A stretch of DNA of 13,081 bases from Firmicutes bacterium UBA5766. Its GTDB lineage: Bacteria; Bacillota; Desulfotomaculia; Desulfotomaculales; Nap2-2B. The translations under genes were made by a program, and so were the position numbers. The stretch covers positions 25,160 through 38,240 of the forward strand of contig DIEU01000052.1 of NCBI GenBank assembly GCA_002418775.1, in the 5' to 3' direction. Positions 1 through 6,358 of the stretch are shown one piece after another (position 1 is the stretch's first letter; each line of letters opens with the position of its first letter). The notes under the pieces are model-generated. The model saw only the letters and a list, made by a program, of their open reading frames with translations. It had not been told where the DNA came from and ran no database searches.

Positions 1-167
1 AATCGGGGATTTTGTTTTTAATTTGCACATGCGACTTTGATAATTGTAGCACGGGTTATCGTTTCCGTCCCCTTAATCGGGGATTTTGTTTTTAATGTTT
101 TGTCGCTCTCCTGGAAGGCGAAAAAATCCTGGTTTCCGTCCCCTTAATCGGGGATTTTGTTTTTAAT

Positions 168-201
168 GCGAAGGGGAATTTTATGTCTACCGTCCCGTTG
201 A
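168..201 (-). other. CRISPR spacer homologous to the spacer at 524-558
   Basis: This 34-base spacer shares 19 of 21 consecutive bases (180-200) with the spacer at 524-558 (its bases 535-555). In the plus-strand frame starting at base 170 it reads EGEFYVYRPV. The other spacer reads QGALYVYRPV in its equivalent frame. It is probably taken from the coding sequence of a mobile element. Confidence 0.85.
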
Positions 202-523
202 GTTTCCGTCCCCTTAATCGGGGATTTTGTTTTTAATAAGAAGAGGGCTTCCCTGTAGCGGAAGTCTTGAAAAAGTTTCCGTCCCCTTAATCGGGGATTT
301 TGTTTTTAATTTGACACGTGCGGGACCGGCTACCAGGGCATCAGTTTCCGTCCCCTTAATCGGGGATTTTGTTTTTAATATGCACTTCGAGGTATTCAAA
401 GTAAGCTTTGAACTGTTTCCGTCCCCTTAATCGGGGATTTTGTTTTTAATATATTACAAGAAGAGTATGATGTCATTGAAAAAGTTGGTTTCCGTCCCCT
501 TAATCGGGGATTTTGTTTTTAAT

Positions 524-558
524 CCAGGGTGCGCTTTATGTTTACCGTCCGGTTGGGG
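524..558 (-). other. CRISPR spacer homologous to the spacer at 168-201
   Basis: This 35-base spacer aligns without gaps to the one at 168-201, shifted by one base. In the frame starting at 525 it reads QGALYVYRPVG. The Val and Pro codons of the shared core, and the Gly codon before it, differ from the partner only at the third base, as expected for two related protein-coding targets. Confidence 0.85.
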
Positions 559-594
559 GTTTCCGTCCCCTTAATCGGGGATTTTGTTTTTAAT

Positions 595-629
595 GATTAC
601 TATAGTAAATAAAACAAAGGGAGGCAATA
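595..629 (-). other. Leader-proximal (newest) CRISPR spacer, intercistronic-like
   Basis: On the plus strand this spacer reads D-Y-Y-S-K-stop, then nine bases later GGGAGG, an almost perfect Shine-Dalgarno sequence, and then CAATA. It looks like the end of one gene and the ribosome binding site of the next in the source element, in the sense orientation. The crRNA is made from the other strand and would pair with that mRNA. Confidence 0.55.
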
Positions 630-665
630 GTTTCCGTCCCCTTAATCGGGGATTTTGTTTTTAAT

Positions 666-852
666 CCTCTGCTTCCGAACCCTTATACCGCAACGTATAC
701 AAATGCAATTTGCGGCTCATAAAAATTTTTACAAATTATTGCTTGCATTTTTCCTGAAACCCCCTCTTCAAATCCCGATTTTCTCAGTAAAATCAGGCAT
801 CGGCGCTGAACTTGCAGTTCAAGCCAATTCTCTTGCTTATTTAACGGACTGC
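666..852 (-). promoter_or_regulatory. CRISPR leader with possible array promoter
   Basis: This 187-base gene-free stretch lies between the cas2 stop codon and the first repeat, where a leader is expected. It is AT-rich next to the array. On the minus strand TATAAG (682-687) could be a -10 box with a start point just before the first repeat, but no good -35 box is visible, so the promoter is a weak call. Two small inverted repeats lie on the cas2 side: GATTTT/AAAATC (777-794) and TGAAC/GTTCA (807-821). Neither is followed by a T-run, so no intrinsic terminator separates cas2 from the array, and cas operon transcripts might read into it. Confidence 0.6.
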
Positions 853-1182
853 CTAAATAATTATTACCTCTTCGTTTTCCATTAAAGGGATATTGCCCCA
901 TATTTTTATGTCGGTATTTCCGGCCAATTTATATACTCTTACAAAGTCTTCCTCCTCAATATATTTCGGTATGCCTGATAACAGCGCTTCATACTTCGCC
1001 GATGTAAGAATACATTCAAAAGCAGATTTCTGCACCCTTTCTCCAAAGCCGAGCAAATATTTGGCGAAACGGGACCGCCGGTTATTGTCTATAATATCGT
1101 AGATGATGACTATCAAATATTTTCGCCTCTCTTCCGACACAAAATCATCAAAGGTAAAAATTCTGTTTCTTGATTGTATCAT
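853..1182 (-). CDS. cas2: CRISPR-associated endonuclease Cas2
   Basis: Cas2 forms the dimer that holds two Cas1 dimers in the spacer integration complex. The ferredoxin-like core is clear from residue 22 on: the first strand YLIVIIYDI carries the conserved Asp29, followed by RRSRFAKYLLGFGERVQKS, the usual Cas2 helix and turn. The annotated start ATG overlaps the cas1 stop codon as ATGA, which favours translational coupling. It gives a 109-residue protein with about 20 extra residues before the first strand. A GTG codon at 1138-1140 (residue 15) would give a 95-residue protein of normal Cas2 length, but no ribosome binding site stands before it. As the last gene of the operon it ends 187 bases before the first repeat. 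The family call is sure; the start is likely but not certain. Confidence 0.95.
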   Translation of the reverse strand: MIQSRNRIFTFDDFVSEERRKYLIVIIYDIIDNNRRSRFAKYLLGFGERVQKSAFECILTSAKYEALLSGIPKYIEEEDFVRVYKLAGNTDIKIWGNIPLMENEEVIII

Positions 1183-2192
1183 CTAATGATCACACTCTTG
1201 TATAAAGTCGGGTCTTGCTGCTCCAGCGCTTTGACATATTGACCCGCCTGATACTCGATAGCCCGCCGGAAACTAGTGGCAAAATCCAGATATGGCAAGT
1301 ATTTTGCTTGCGTGCGCATCTTTTTTTCATACTCGGAAATAAACACCTTGGCAATTTCCTGTTTGAGGAATACTCCTTTATTCTCTTCCAATACATTAAA
1401 ATCCTTTATTTTGACAATACCTTTGCTGATAACATACATGACCAGCGCATCAGCAATAACAGCCCGCCACTCTTCCATCAAATCGCTGCACAAAGACGGA
1501 TGCCCCTGCCTTGCAGCGTGCAAACAGCTTATATAAGGATGCAGACCCTTTCCTTCAACAGTGTTAAAAACATCATAAATTAGTAATGTGTACGCAAAAC
1601 TTAACAGCGAATTGAAAGGATCGCGCGGCGGCCTGCGTGAGCGGCCTGAAAATTTAAACTCTCTTTCCGTCAATTTAGACAGCAACCCGTAATACACTCT
1701 TGCCGAATAACCTTCATAACCCATTAAGACTTCTTTTTCTACCGCTTCTTTTGCCTTTTTATAATATATTTGCAGCTCATCAATCCCTTTTTGCACTTCA
1801 GATGATTCCCTGTTTCGCTCATATCTCCGGATTATGGTTATCTGGTTGCGGATTTTGGCAGTAATAAATTCCTGGGCTATTTTAAAAGTAAAATCAGGAT
1901 CCTCGTAGCATTTAAATTGCTGCAAATGCCTGTTTATATTGATATGGCTTGTGCTCTCCAGCTTACCGAAGAACTCTCCCGAACCTGACAAAAATGTCAG
2001 TTTGATCCCGCGCCTCAACAACTCTTTGATGCAGGGCGAGGTCAGACTGACCTCGCCGATGACTACTACGTTTTCCACGCCCTCAACAGGCAAACTGCGT
2101 TCCAACGCTTTTTCTTTCACTGTGATGAATATTCTGTTTTGCTTGAAACTCATCTTTGCGCCATTTTCATAAACATAAAGAAAACTCATCAT
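1179..2192 (-). CDS. cas1: CRISPR-associated integrase Cas1
   Basis: Cas1 is the metal-dependent integrase that joins new spacers to the leader end of the array. This 337-residue protein has the N-terminal beta domain (to about residue 85) and the helical catalytic domain. The expected metal ligands are visible: Glu160 in GYEGYSARVYYG, His225 in LHPYISCLHAARQG, and Asp237/Glu240 in SDLMEEWR. No reverse transcriptase or other domain is fused to it. Translation starts inside the cas6 stop (ATGA overlap), with GGGGAG six bases upstream; the next codon is also ATG. It overlaps cas2 in the same way. Carrying its own cas1-cas2 suggests this type III-A locus acquires spacers itself rather than borrowing the adaptation machinery of another CRISPR system. 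Confidence 0.97.
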   Translation of the reverse strand: MMSFLYVYENGAKMSFKQNRIFITVKEKALERSLPVEGVENVVVIGEVSLTSPCIKELLRRGIKLTFLSGSGEFFGKLESTSHININRHLQQFKCYEDPDFTFKIAQEFITAKIRNQITIIRRYERNRESSEVQKGIDELQIYYKKAKEAVEKEVLMGYEGYSARVYYGLLSKLTEREFKFSGRSRRPPRDPFNSLLSFAYTLLIYDVFNTVEGKGLHPYISCLHAARQGHPSLCSDLMEEWRAVIADALVMYVISKGIVKIKDFNVLEENKGVFLKQEIAKVFISEYEKKMRTQAKYLPYLDFATSFRRAIEYQAGQYVKALEQQDPTLYKSVIIR

Positions 2193-2947
2193 ACATCACT
2201 CCCCAAACCGGTTTTTACCGCGCCTAATCCCAATGCGGTCTTGGAACCGATTCCGGCGTATTCTCCATACAGCAGCAGCGCATTTCGCAAAGCGGTCAAA
2301 ACAACCGGCAAATGCGACTCCAGCTTCAGCCAGCCTTGAAAGGCCGGGATTTTGCTTCCTCCAAGGGGAAATACCCGGCTGCTCAAGCTGTAGGAACTGA
2401 TCCGGTTGTCGGCGGCAATCTGCTCAACCAACTCTTTCTGTTCCAGGTCCACAATCTCGGAAAAAACATTCCATTTAGCGTACAAGCCGGAAATAATGCT
2501 TCTCACCACTGGATAATTAACGCTCTGGTTTTGAAACTTCAACGCGCAGGGAGTCTTAAAATAAAGGGCGGCGCTTCTGGGTATTCTTTCACGGTTCATC
2601 TGGCTCAGGAGCAGTTCGCGATAGGTGATATAAGTAAAACCGGTTTTCTCTGCCACATGGTATTCCAAGCCTTTTTGCTTCAAATAGATAGTTTCCACTC
2701 CCTGAAGAGCTTGTGCGATAATTTCGGAGGATGTCTTATTAAGGGTATTGATTTGCCATACCGTACTGCCGGTCCGCTCGTCATAATAGCAATACTGTGA
2801 ATAAGCCCTGAGCCCGTCGCCGCCATGCAGGTACTCCGCATTGCGGCCGGCTAACTCGATCAGGCAGCCGTGCAAAACAGAACCGCTGAAATAATCCAGT
2901 TGACGCTCTTTATCTGTGCGAAGCTTTAAAACTATCCTGCCGAGCAT
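2189..2947 (-). CDS. cas6: CRISPR repeat endoribonuclease Cas6
   Basis: Cas6 cuts the array transcript within each repeat, at the 3' base of the hairpin, to release crRNAs. This 252-residue RAMP protein has the C-terminal glycine-rich loop typical of the family, GEYAGIGSKTALGLGAV at 228-244, and His26 in SVLHGCL at a position that fits the catalytic histidine of many Cas6 proteins. That assignment is from position only. It starts at ATG with GGAG seven bases upstream, 15 bases after the csm5 stop, and shares an ATGA overlap with cas1. Its place between csm5 and cas1 makes it the processing enzyme for the neighbouring array, whose repeat has a matching 5-bp hairpin. Confidence 0.93.
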   Translation of the reverse strand: MLGRIVLKLRTDKERQLDYFSGSVLHGCLIELAGRNAEYLHGGDGLRAYSQYCYYDERTGSTVWQINTLNKTSSEIIAQALQGVETIYLKQKGLEYHVAEKTGFTYITYRELLLSQMNRERIPRSAALYFKTPCALKFQNQSVNYPVVRSIISGLYAKWNVFSEIVDLEQKELVEQIAADNRISSYSLSSRVFPLGGSKIPAFQGWLKLESHLPVVLTALRNALLLYGEYAGIGSKTALGLGAVKTGLGSDV

Positions 2948-2962
2948 ATTAGATCTCCGGTT

Positions 2963-4096
2963 TTAGTATATTTCGACGCCGCAAACGCCGAAATGCCAGC
3001 TCTGGTTGCGGTAAACCGTATATTTGAGACGGTGCGGCGAAATTCCCGTTTCCAAATCCTTCTCGTGCTTATGCAAGCGAAACGAATTCTTCATGTAATT
3101 GCTGACAAATTTTAACCCTTCAGCCCTTCCCAGCAGTTCATAGGCAAAGGTCTTGGAGAAAAACCCCGCTCCGCCGCCCAGGATAAGCGCGTTCTGAAAT
3201 TTTTCCGCCGCGGCGCCGGCGGGCTTTTTAAACCTGCTGTCAAAGCTGCCGGCATAATAAGAGCCGAAATCCCGGATAGCTTCTTTGATGTAATTAAGAT
3301 CAATCCCGCTGGGGATCGAACTGTCCAGGCACAAATCAAAGAATACTTTTACGCCGGGCCTGAGACATTCCCGCACGACGTTGATGGGCTTTACAAGGCC
3401 GGCAACGGATAGATCCCTTTTGCCGCACAGGATCATCGCGTCCTTATCCCGGACAGGCAGGCTGTCGGAAACGCTGACGCCGCGCATTACGCTGTTCACC
3501 GCGTCTTTTGGTTTATTCTTGTTTAATCCCAGGGTATGGAGGTAGTATTCTTCAACTTGTTCGGTCGCCTTTTTTGCGTAATTGCGGTCGCCGGGCTGCC
3601 GGCCATCACGGATTGCCGAAAGAAATAAACCGGCGTTTCTATCCCTTTTGCCGCTGTCATCCAGCAGCATTTTGGCTAAAATAGCCGTCCTTAAAGCGCC
3701 TTTGAGCGAACTGCCGGGAATGTAAGGCCGCTGGGCGGAATCGCGCATGAACAGTTTGATCTCTTTCAAGCTGTGTTCGGGCGTCAGCGCATCCGCGCTG
3801 TCTATTTTATAGCTGGTTATAGCTTCAATCTCCGTCCGGCTGATATTATGGTCCCGGAAAAAACCGTCCAGATACACATTCCAGGCGCCTCTTAAAATGT
3901 AATTCTCGTAAGCGTCCATAAGTCCCTTGCCGACAATCAACCCGATAAATTTTTCCAGGTTGAGGATGTGGACCTGCTTATTGCGCTGGTCAAAGTAATA
4001 TTCCTTTTTGGCAACCTCCAAACCCGAGCCGGCAAAAACAGGGCTGCGGACAGTTAAAACCAACTGATATTTCGCCAGATGATTCATTTCGATCAT
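2963..4096 (-). CDS. csm5: Type III-A effector subunit Csm5 (RAMP)
   Basis: Csm5 caps the end of the Csm complex distal to the crRNA 5' handle and is needed for crRNA maturation. The 377-residue protein shows an N-terminal RAMP strand with LTVRSPVFAGSG (14-25), the strongly conserved YIPGSSLKGALRTA (125-138), and a C-terminal glycine-rich GGGAGFFSKT (307-316) characteristic of Csm5 rather than Csm3. It follows csm4 with an ATGA overlap; GGGGGTGG stands four bases before the ATG. A second ATG at residue 4 is an equally possible start. Unlike many type III-A loci, csm6 does not follow it; cas6 does. Confidence 0.94.
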   Translation of the reverse strand: MIEMNHLAKYQLVLTVRSPVFAGSGLEVAKKEYYFDQRNKQVHILNLEKFIGLIVGKGLMDAYENYILRGAWNVYLDGFFRDHNISRTEIEAITSYKIDSADALTPEHSLKEIKLFMRDSAQRPYIPGSSLKGALRTAILAKMLLDDSGKRDRNAGLFLSAIRDGRQPGDRNYAKKATEQVEEYYLHTLGLNKNKPKDAVNSVMRGVSVSDSLPVRDKDAMILCGKRDLSVAGLVKPINVVRECLRPGVKVFFDLCLDSSIPSGIDLNYIKEAIRDFGSYYAGSFDSRFKKPAGAAAEKFQNALILGGGAGFFSKTFAYELLGRAEGLKFVSNYMKNSFRLHKHEKDLETGISPHRLKYTVYRNQSWHFGVCGVEIY

Positions 4097-5127
4097 AAGT
4101 CCACCCCCAAAAACATCGCTTTGCCAAAACGGTATACCGGGTGAGCGCCTTCCACCGCAACGTCAAAGATATCTCCCCGGAAGGGCTTTTTAAAAACGGA
4201 GCCGGCGGCGAATAAATAACCGGTCTTTTTTTTGTAAAAGGTTCCCCCGTAATCCCTTGACCGCACAAAGCCGCCGCGTCTTTCCAGGGCGTATGTGCTT
4301 TCTTCCGCCGCCGCTGCCATCTCTTCTTCTTTGGGCAGCGCCAAATTCAATAACATGAAGCTGCTTGATTCCGAATTGTGCAGTTTTTGCTTGAGCCAAT
4401 CCGTCTGCTTATCGCAAACCTCGTCCAGAAAAATCTCGTCGCTGACGGTAAATCTGCCGTAGCCGGCGCTGGTTTTGCCGCCGATGCCGCTGAACGATAA
4501 AGAATTAAGCAAGCGCAGCGCCAACAGCCGCACGCTTTCTTCGGCGTAACCGACGATTATATACAAGCCGCAATCTTCATGCCCGGGTTCATCAAAAAAG
4601 GTAAAAGTCCCGACATGGAACGGTTCGGTTTCTTCCCTGCCTTGGATAGAAACTTTGGCCACCGTGCTGTGCCTGCCGAATTTAGTATGAACCACAGGCT
4701 GCTTTTCAAGGGCTCCCGCTTTGTCTTCATCTTCGGCAAAGCTCACCTCAAAGTTGGCTTCACCCCGGAGATAAGCCAGATAATTATCCATTAAAGCAAC
4801 AGGAAGGTAGGACATTTTTTTGTATCTTTTACGCAGCCTGGGGTCGCCCTCCGTTTTGTGTCTGGCCTGCGCAACCGGCCTTGGCATGTACAGCGTCTCG
4901 CCGCAGTAGGGCATGCTGTCGCTGAAGAGCAGTTTGTCATCCCTGGCTAACTGATAAAAACACTCCAACAAATCCCGGCCGCCAAGAGTTACGGCTTCGT
5001 GACACAGGGCCGAGAAAAGAGTGTCAGCTCCAAAGACCATCTTCGAGGTTTCCAGGGAGCGGGCGGAACTGCTGTCGCCAATATGCAGGGCTGTGCTAAA
5101 TTTTAGTTTACACAGGTAGTAAAGCAT
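4093..5127 (-). CDS. csm4: Type III-A effector subunit Csm4 (RAMP)
   Basis: Csm4 binds the crRNA 5' handle and joins Cas10 to the Csm3 backbone, forming the foot of the complex. The 344-residue protein starts with a typical Csm4 N-terminus (KLKFSTALHIGDS, 7-19) and the segment GADTLFSALC (33-42). The first RAMP domain ends in the glycine-rich loop GIGGKTSAGYGRF (214-226), and the C-terminus ends HPVYRFGKAMFLGV (329-342), both family signatures. Its first 20 bases overlap the end of csm3 in another frame, so ribosomes leaving csm3 probably re-start here. A weak GGAAG site lies upstream. Since handle recognition tells self from foreign, its natural partner is the ACGGAAAC handle of this array. 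Confidence 0.95.
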   Translation of the reverse strand: MLYYLCKLKFSTALHIGDSSSARSLETSKMVFGADTLFSALCHEAVTLGGRDLLECFYQLARDDKLLFSDSMPYCGETLYMPRPVAQARHKTEGDPRLRKRYKKMSYLPVALMDNYLAYLRGEANFEVSFAEDEDKAGALEKQPVVHTKFGRHSTVAKVSIQGREETEPFHVGTFTFFDEPGHEDCGLYIIVGYAEESVRLLALRLLNSLSFSGIGGKTSAGYGRFTVSDEIFLDEVCDKQTDWLKQKLHNSESSSFMLLNLALPKEEEMAAAAEESTYALERRGGFVRSRDYGGTFYKKKTGYLFAAGSVFKKPFRGDIFDVAVEGAHPVYRFGKAMFLGVDL

Positions 5128-5785
5128 ATTTCTCGACTTCCTTAAAAAGATTGCTTATTTCTTGAAGTTTCTCTTCGGTCAGGCTCTTTTCCGGCTGCTT
5201 CAATTTAAAGTTCTCGAAGCTGACCCGTCCATAACCCCTGGTCCCGTGCCCACCAAGATAATCCATCTGCAGCAGCTTGAGCCCCTTGATAAAATACTCC
5301 ATGTCCTCTTCCAGGTCAGCCTCGTTTTCAAGATCATAGACTACACAAAAACCAAAAACCGAACCGCTGATCACCCGTTCAATCTGCCTTGGGTTCGCCA
5401 CAGAAGTGCTTCTGCTGATGGTATTTTCAAACTTGACCTCGGTCAACCCGACTTTCTCAAGTTCATCTTTGTTCTTTAGGAAACAGTCGGAAAACTGCAG
5501 GCGGGATTTTACTATATCCGGAGCGCTGGCGCCGAAGAGGCGCTTGATTTCCTTGCCATCCCCATTGGGTTCGGGAAGTTTTGTTATATCCGCAGCCAGG
5601 CTGCGGGCTAAAAGAGTGCGCAGTTTCCCTTTCAGGCTGCTGCCGGGAATAATCGGCAGCCTGCTGATCGTATCCCGGACCACCGGGCTGTCCACAGCGC
5701 CGATAGCGGAAAAAGCCGAGCCCCCTCCGATATGCATACCGGTAAGAACTTTTAAATCAGCATTGAAAATGATTTTGCCGTACAT
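5108..5785 (-). CDS. csm3: Type III-A effector subunit Csm3, target RNA endoribonuclease
   Basis: Csm3 forms the repeated backbone of the complex along the crRNA and cuts bound target RNA at 6-base intervals. The 225-residue protein matches the family end to end: HIGGGSAFSAIGAVDSPV (18-35) contains Asp32, equivalent to the catalytic aspartate (Asp33 in S. thermophilus Csm3). Then come IPGSSLKGKLRTLL (46-59), KFENTISR (118-125), ANPRQIERV (130-138) and the glycine-rich loop YLGGHGTRGYGRV (176-188). RNA cleavage is therefore expected to be active. The start ATG has AAAGGAG ten bases upstream and lies 18 bases after csm2. The stop lies 20 bases inside csm4. Confidence 0.97.
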   Translation of the reverse strand: MYGKIIFNADLKVLTGMHIGGGSAFSAIGAVDSPVVRDTISRLPIIPGSSLKGKLRTLLARSLAADITKLPEPNGDGKEIKRLFGASAPDIVKSRLQFSDCFLKNKDELEKVGLTEVKFENTISRSTSVANPRQIERVISGSVFGFCVVYDLENEADLEEDMEYFIKGLKLLQMDYLGGHGTRGYGRVSFENFKLKQPEKSLTEEKLQEISNLFKEVEKYALLPV

Positions 5786-5803
5786 GGTTTTAAGACTCCT
5801 TTC

Positions 5804-6355
5804 CTAATTGTCTCTGCCACCCAGGTAAAGATGATAGGCGACCAGGGCCTCCATATATTTGGCGAATTCTATAAATTTCGCGCGGTTATTTTCCACCTGT
5901 TTCAGATAATCCAGAAGTTTGGTTTTCAAGACAAATCTTTCGACGGATTTCTCACGGCCCGCCTCATAAAGAACTCGCACCTGCAAGGCTTTCTTTTTGG
6001 CCTTGCTTTTTTCGGACAGCTCCGGACTGACGCTGAGCAGTTCGTCGTTGTAGATATCGCTGACTATGGAAAGAATGTTGCGAATTTTGCTTGTGGTTAT
6101 CTCGAAGCGATATTTTCCCGGATTCCTGGTATCTTCTGTGCCCAGCGCCCGCATATTCCGTTCCGCCTCCGCTACATAGTCTTCCGGCAGCCAGGCGGAA
6201 GATCCGGCATGACTCGTCGTTTGAGCCTGTCCGGGCGCGGTACGGACCGCAGGCCTGGGAGCGCCCTGGCTGCCCTGTTTCGCTGCGCCCTGGGCGGACT
6301 TTTCCTCAGAGCCTTTAATACCCTTTTTTCTAAACGCTTCTTCGATTTGGTTCAC
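5804..6355 (-). CDS. csm2: Type III-A effector small subunit Csm2, with long N-terminal extension
   Basis: Csm2 is the small helical subunit that stacks along the Csm complex opposite the Csm3 backbone and contacts the target RNA. The C-terminal half is a recognisable Csm2: ITTSKIRNILSIVSDIYND (86-104), RVLYEAGREKSVERF (127-141) and FAKYMEALVAYHLYLGG (164-180). Before it, residues 15-55 are low-complexity, rich in Ala, Gln, Gly, Ser and Pro, and probably disordered. This makes the protein 183 residues long where about 120-150 is usual. The start codon is GTG (6353-6355), three bases after the cas10 stop and eight bases after AAGGGG. The extension is in frame with that start and shows no ATG after it until Met68. 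Confidence 0.92.
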   Translation of the reverse strand: MNQIEEAFRKKGIKGSEEKSAQGAAKQGSQGAPRPAVRTAPGQAQTTSHAGSSAWLPEDYVAEAERNMRALGTEDTRNPGKYRFEITTSKIRNILSIVSDIYNDELLSVSPELSEKSKAKKKALQVRVLYEAGREKSVERFVLKTKLLDYLKQVENNRAKFIEFAKYMEALVAYHLYLGGRDN

Positions 6356-6358
6356 GCT

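Larger units (their letters stand above)
1..665 (-). CRISPR. Type III-A CRISPR array, nine complete repeats plus one partial
   Basis: A 36-base direct repeat occurs complete at 61, 132, 202, 275, 344, 415, 488, 559 and 630, with the last 22 bases of another at 1-22, so the array continues beyond the left edge. All copies are identical. On the plus strand the repeat begins GTTTCCGTCCCC and ends TTTTGTTTTTAAT. The nine spacers are 33-38 bases long. The repeat contains TCCCC-GATTAA-GGGGA (minus strand), a 5-bp stem with a 6-base loop. Read on the minus strand it ends GGGGACGGAAAC; cutting after GGGG would leave the 8-base handle ACGGAAAC, which I recall as the handle of the Streptococcus thermophilus type III-A system. 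This, together with the cas genes on the minus strand and the leader at the right end, sets transcription leftwards, so the spacer at 595-629 should be the newest. Confidence 0.98.

Noticed and set aside
23..343. Similar starts of the spacers at 23-60 and 311-343
   Set aside because: Only about ten bases agree, and the alignment needs a gap; no shared reading frame supports it.
214..430. Open reading frames on both strands inside the array
   Set aside because: They consist of repeat-derived peptides recurring with the repeat period; this is an artefact of the CRISPR array.
238..487. Shared AAGAAGAG and TTGAAAAAGTT in the spacers at 238-274 and 451-487
   Set aside because: The matches are short and A-rich, stand at different distances from each other, and partly run into the repeat; this fits chance.
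1..665. Spacers targeting genes of this window
   Set aside because: Reading the spacers against the cas and car genes by eye showed no long match; a full genome search was not possible.
754..790. Leader stretch with CCCCT, AATC and GATTTT resembling a degenerate repeat
   Set aside because: The order is similar, but spacing differs and the hairpin is missing; too weak to call a decayed repeat.
1179..2192. Possible reverse transcriptase fusion to Cas1, suggested by mRNA-sense spacers
   Set aside because: Cas1 has normal length and shows no reverse transcriptase motif; no separate reverse transcriptase gene is in the window.
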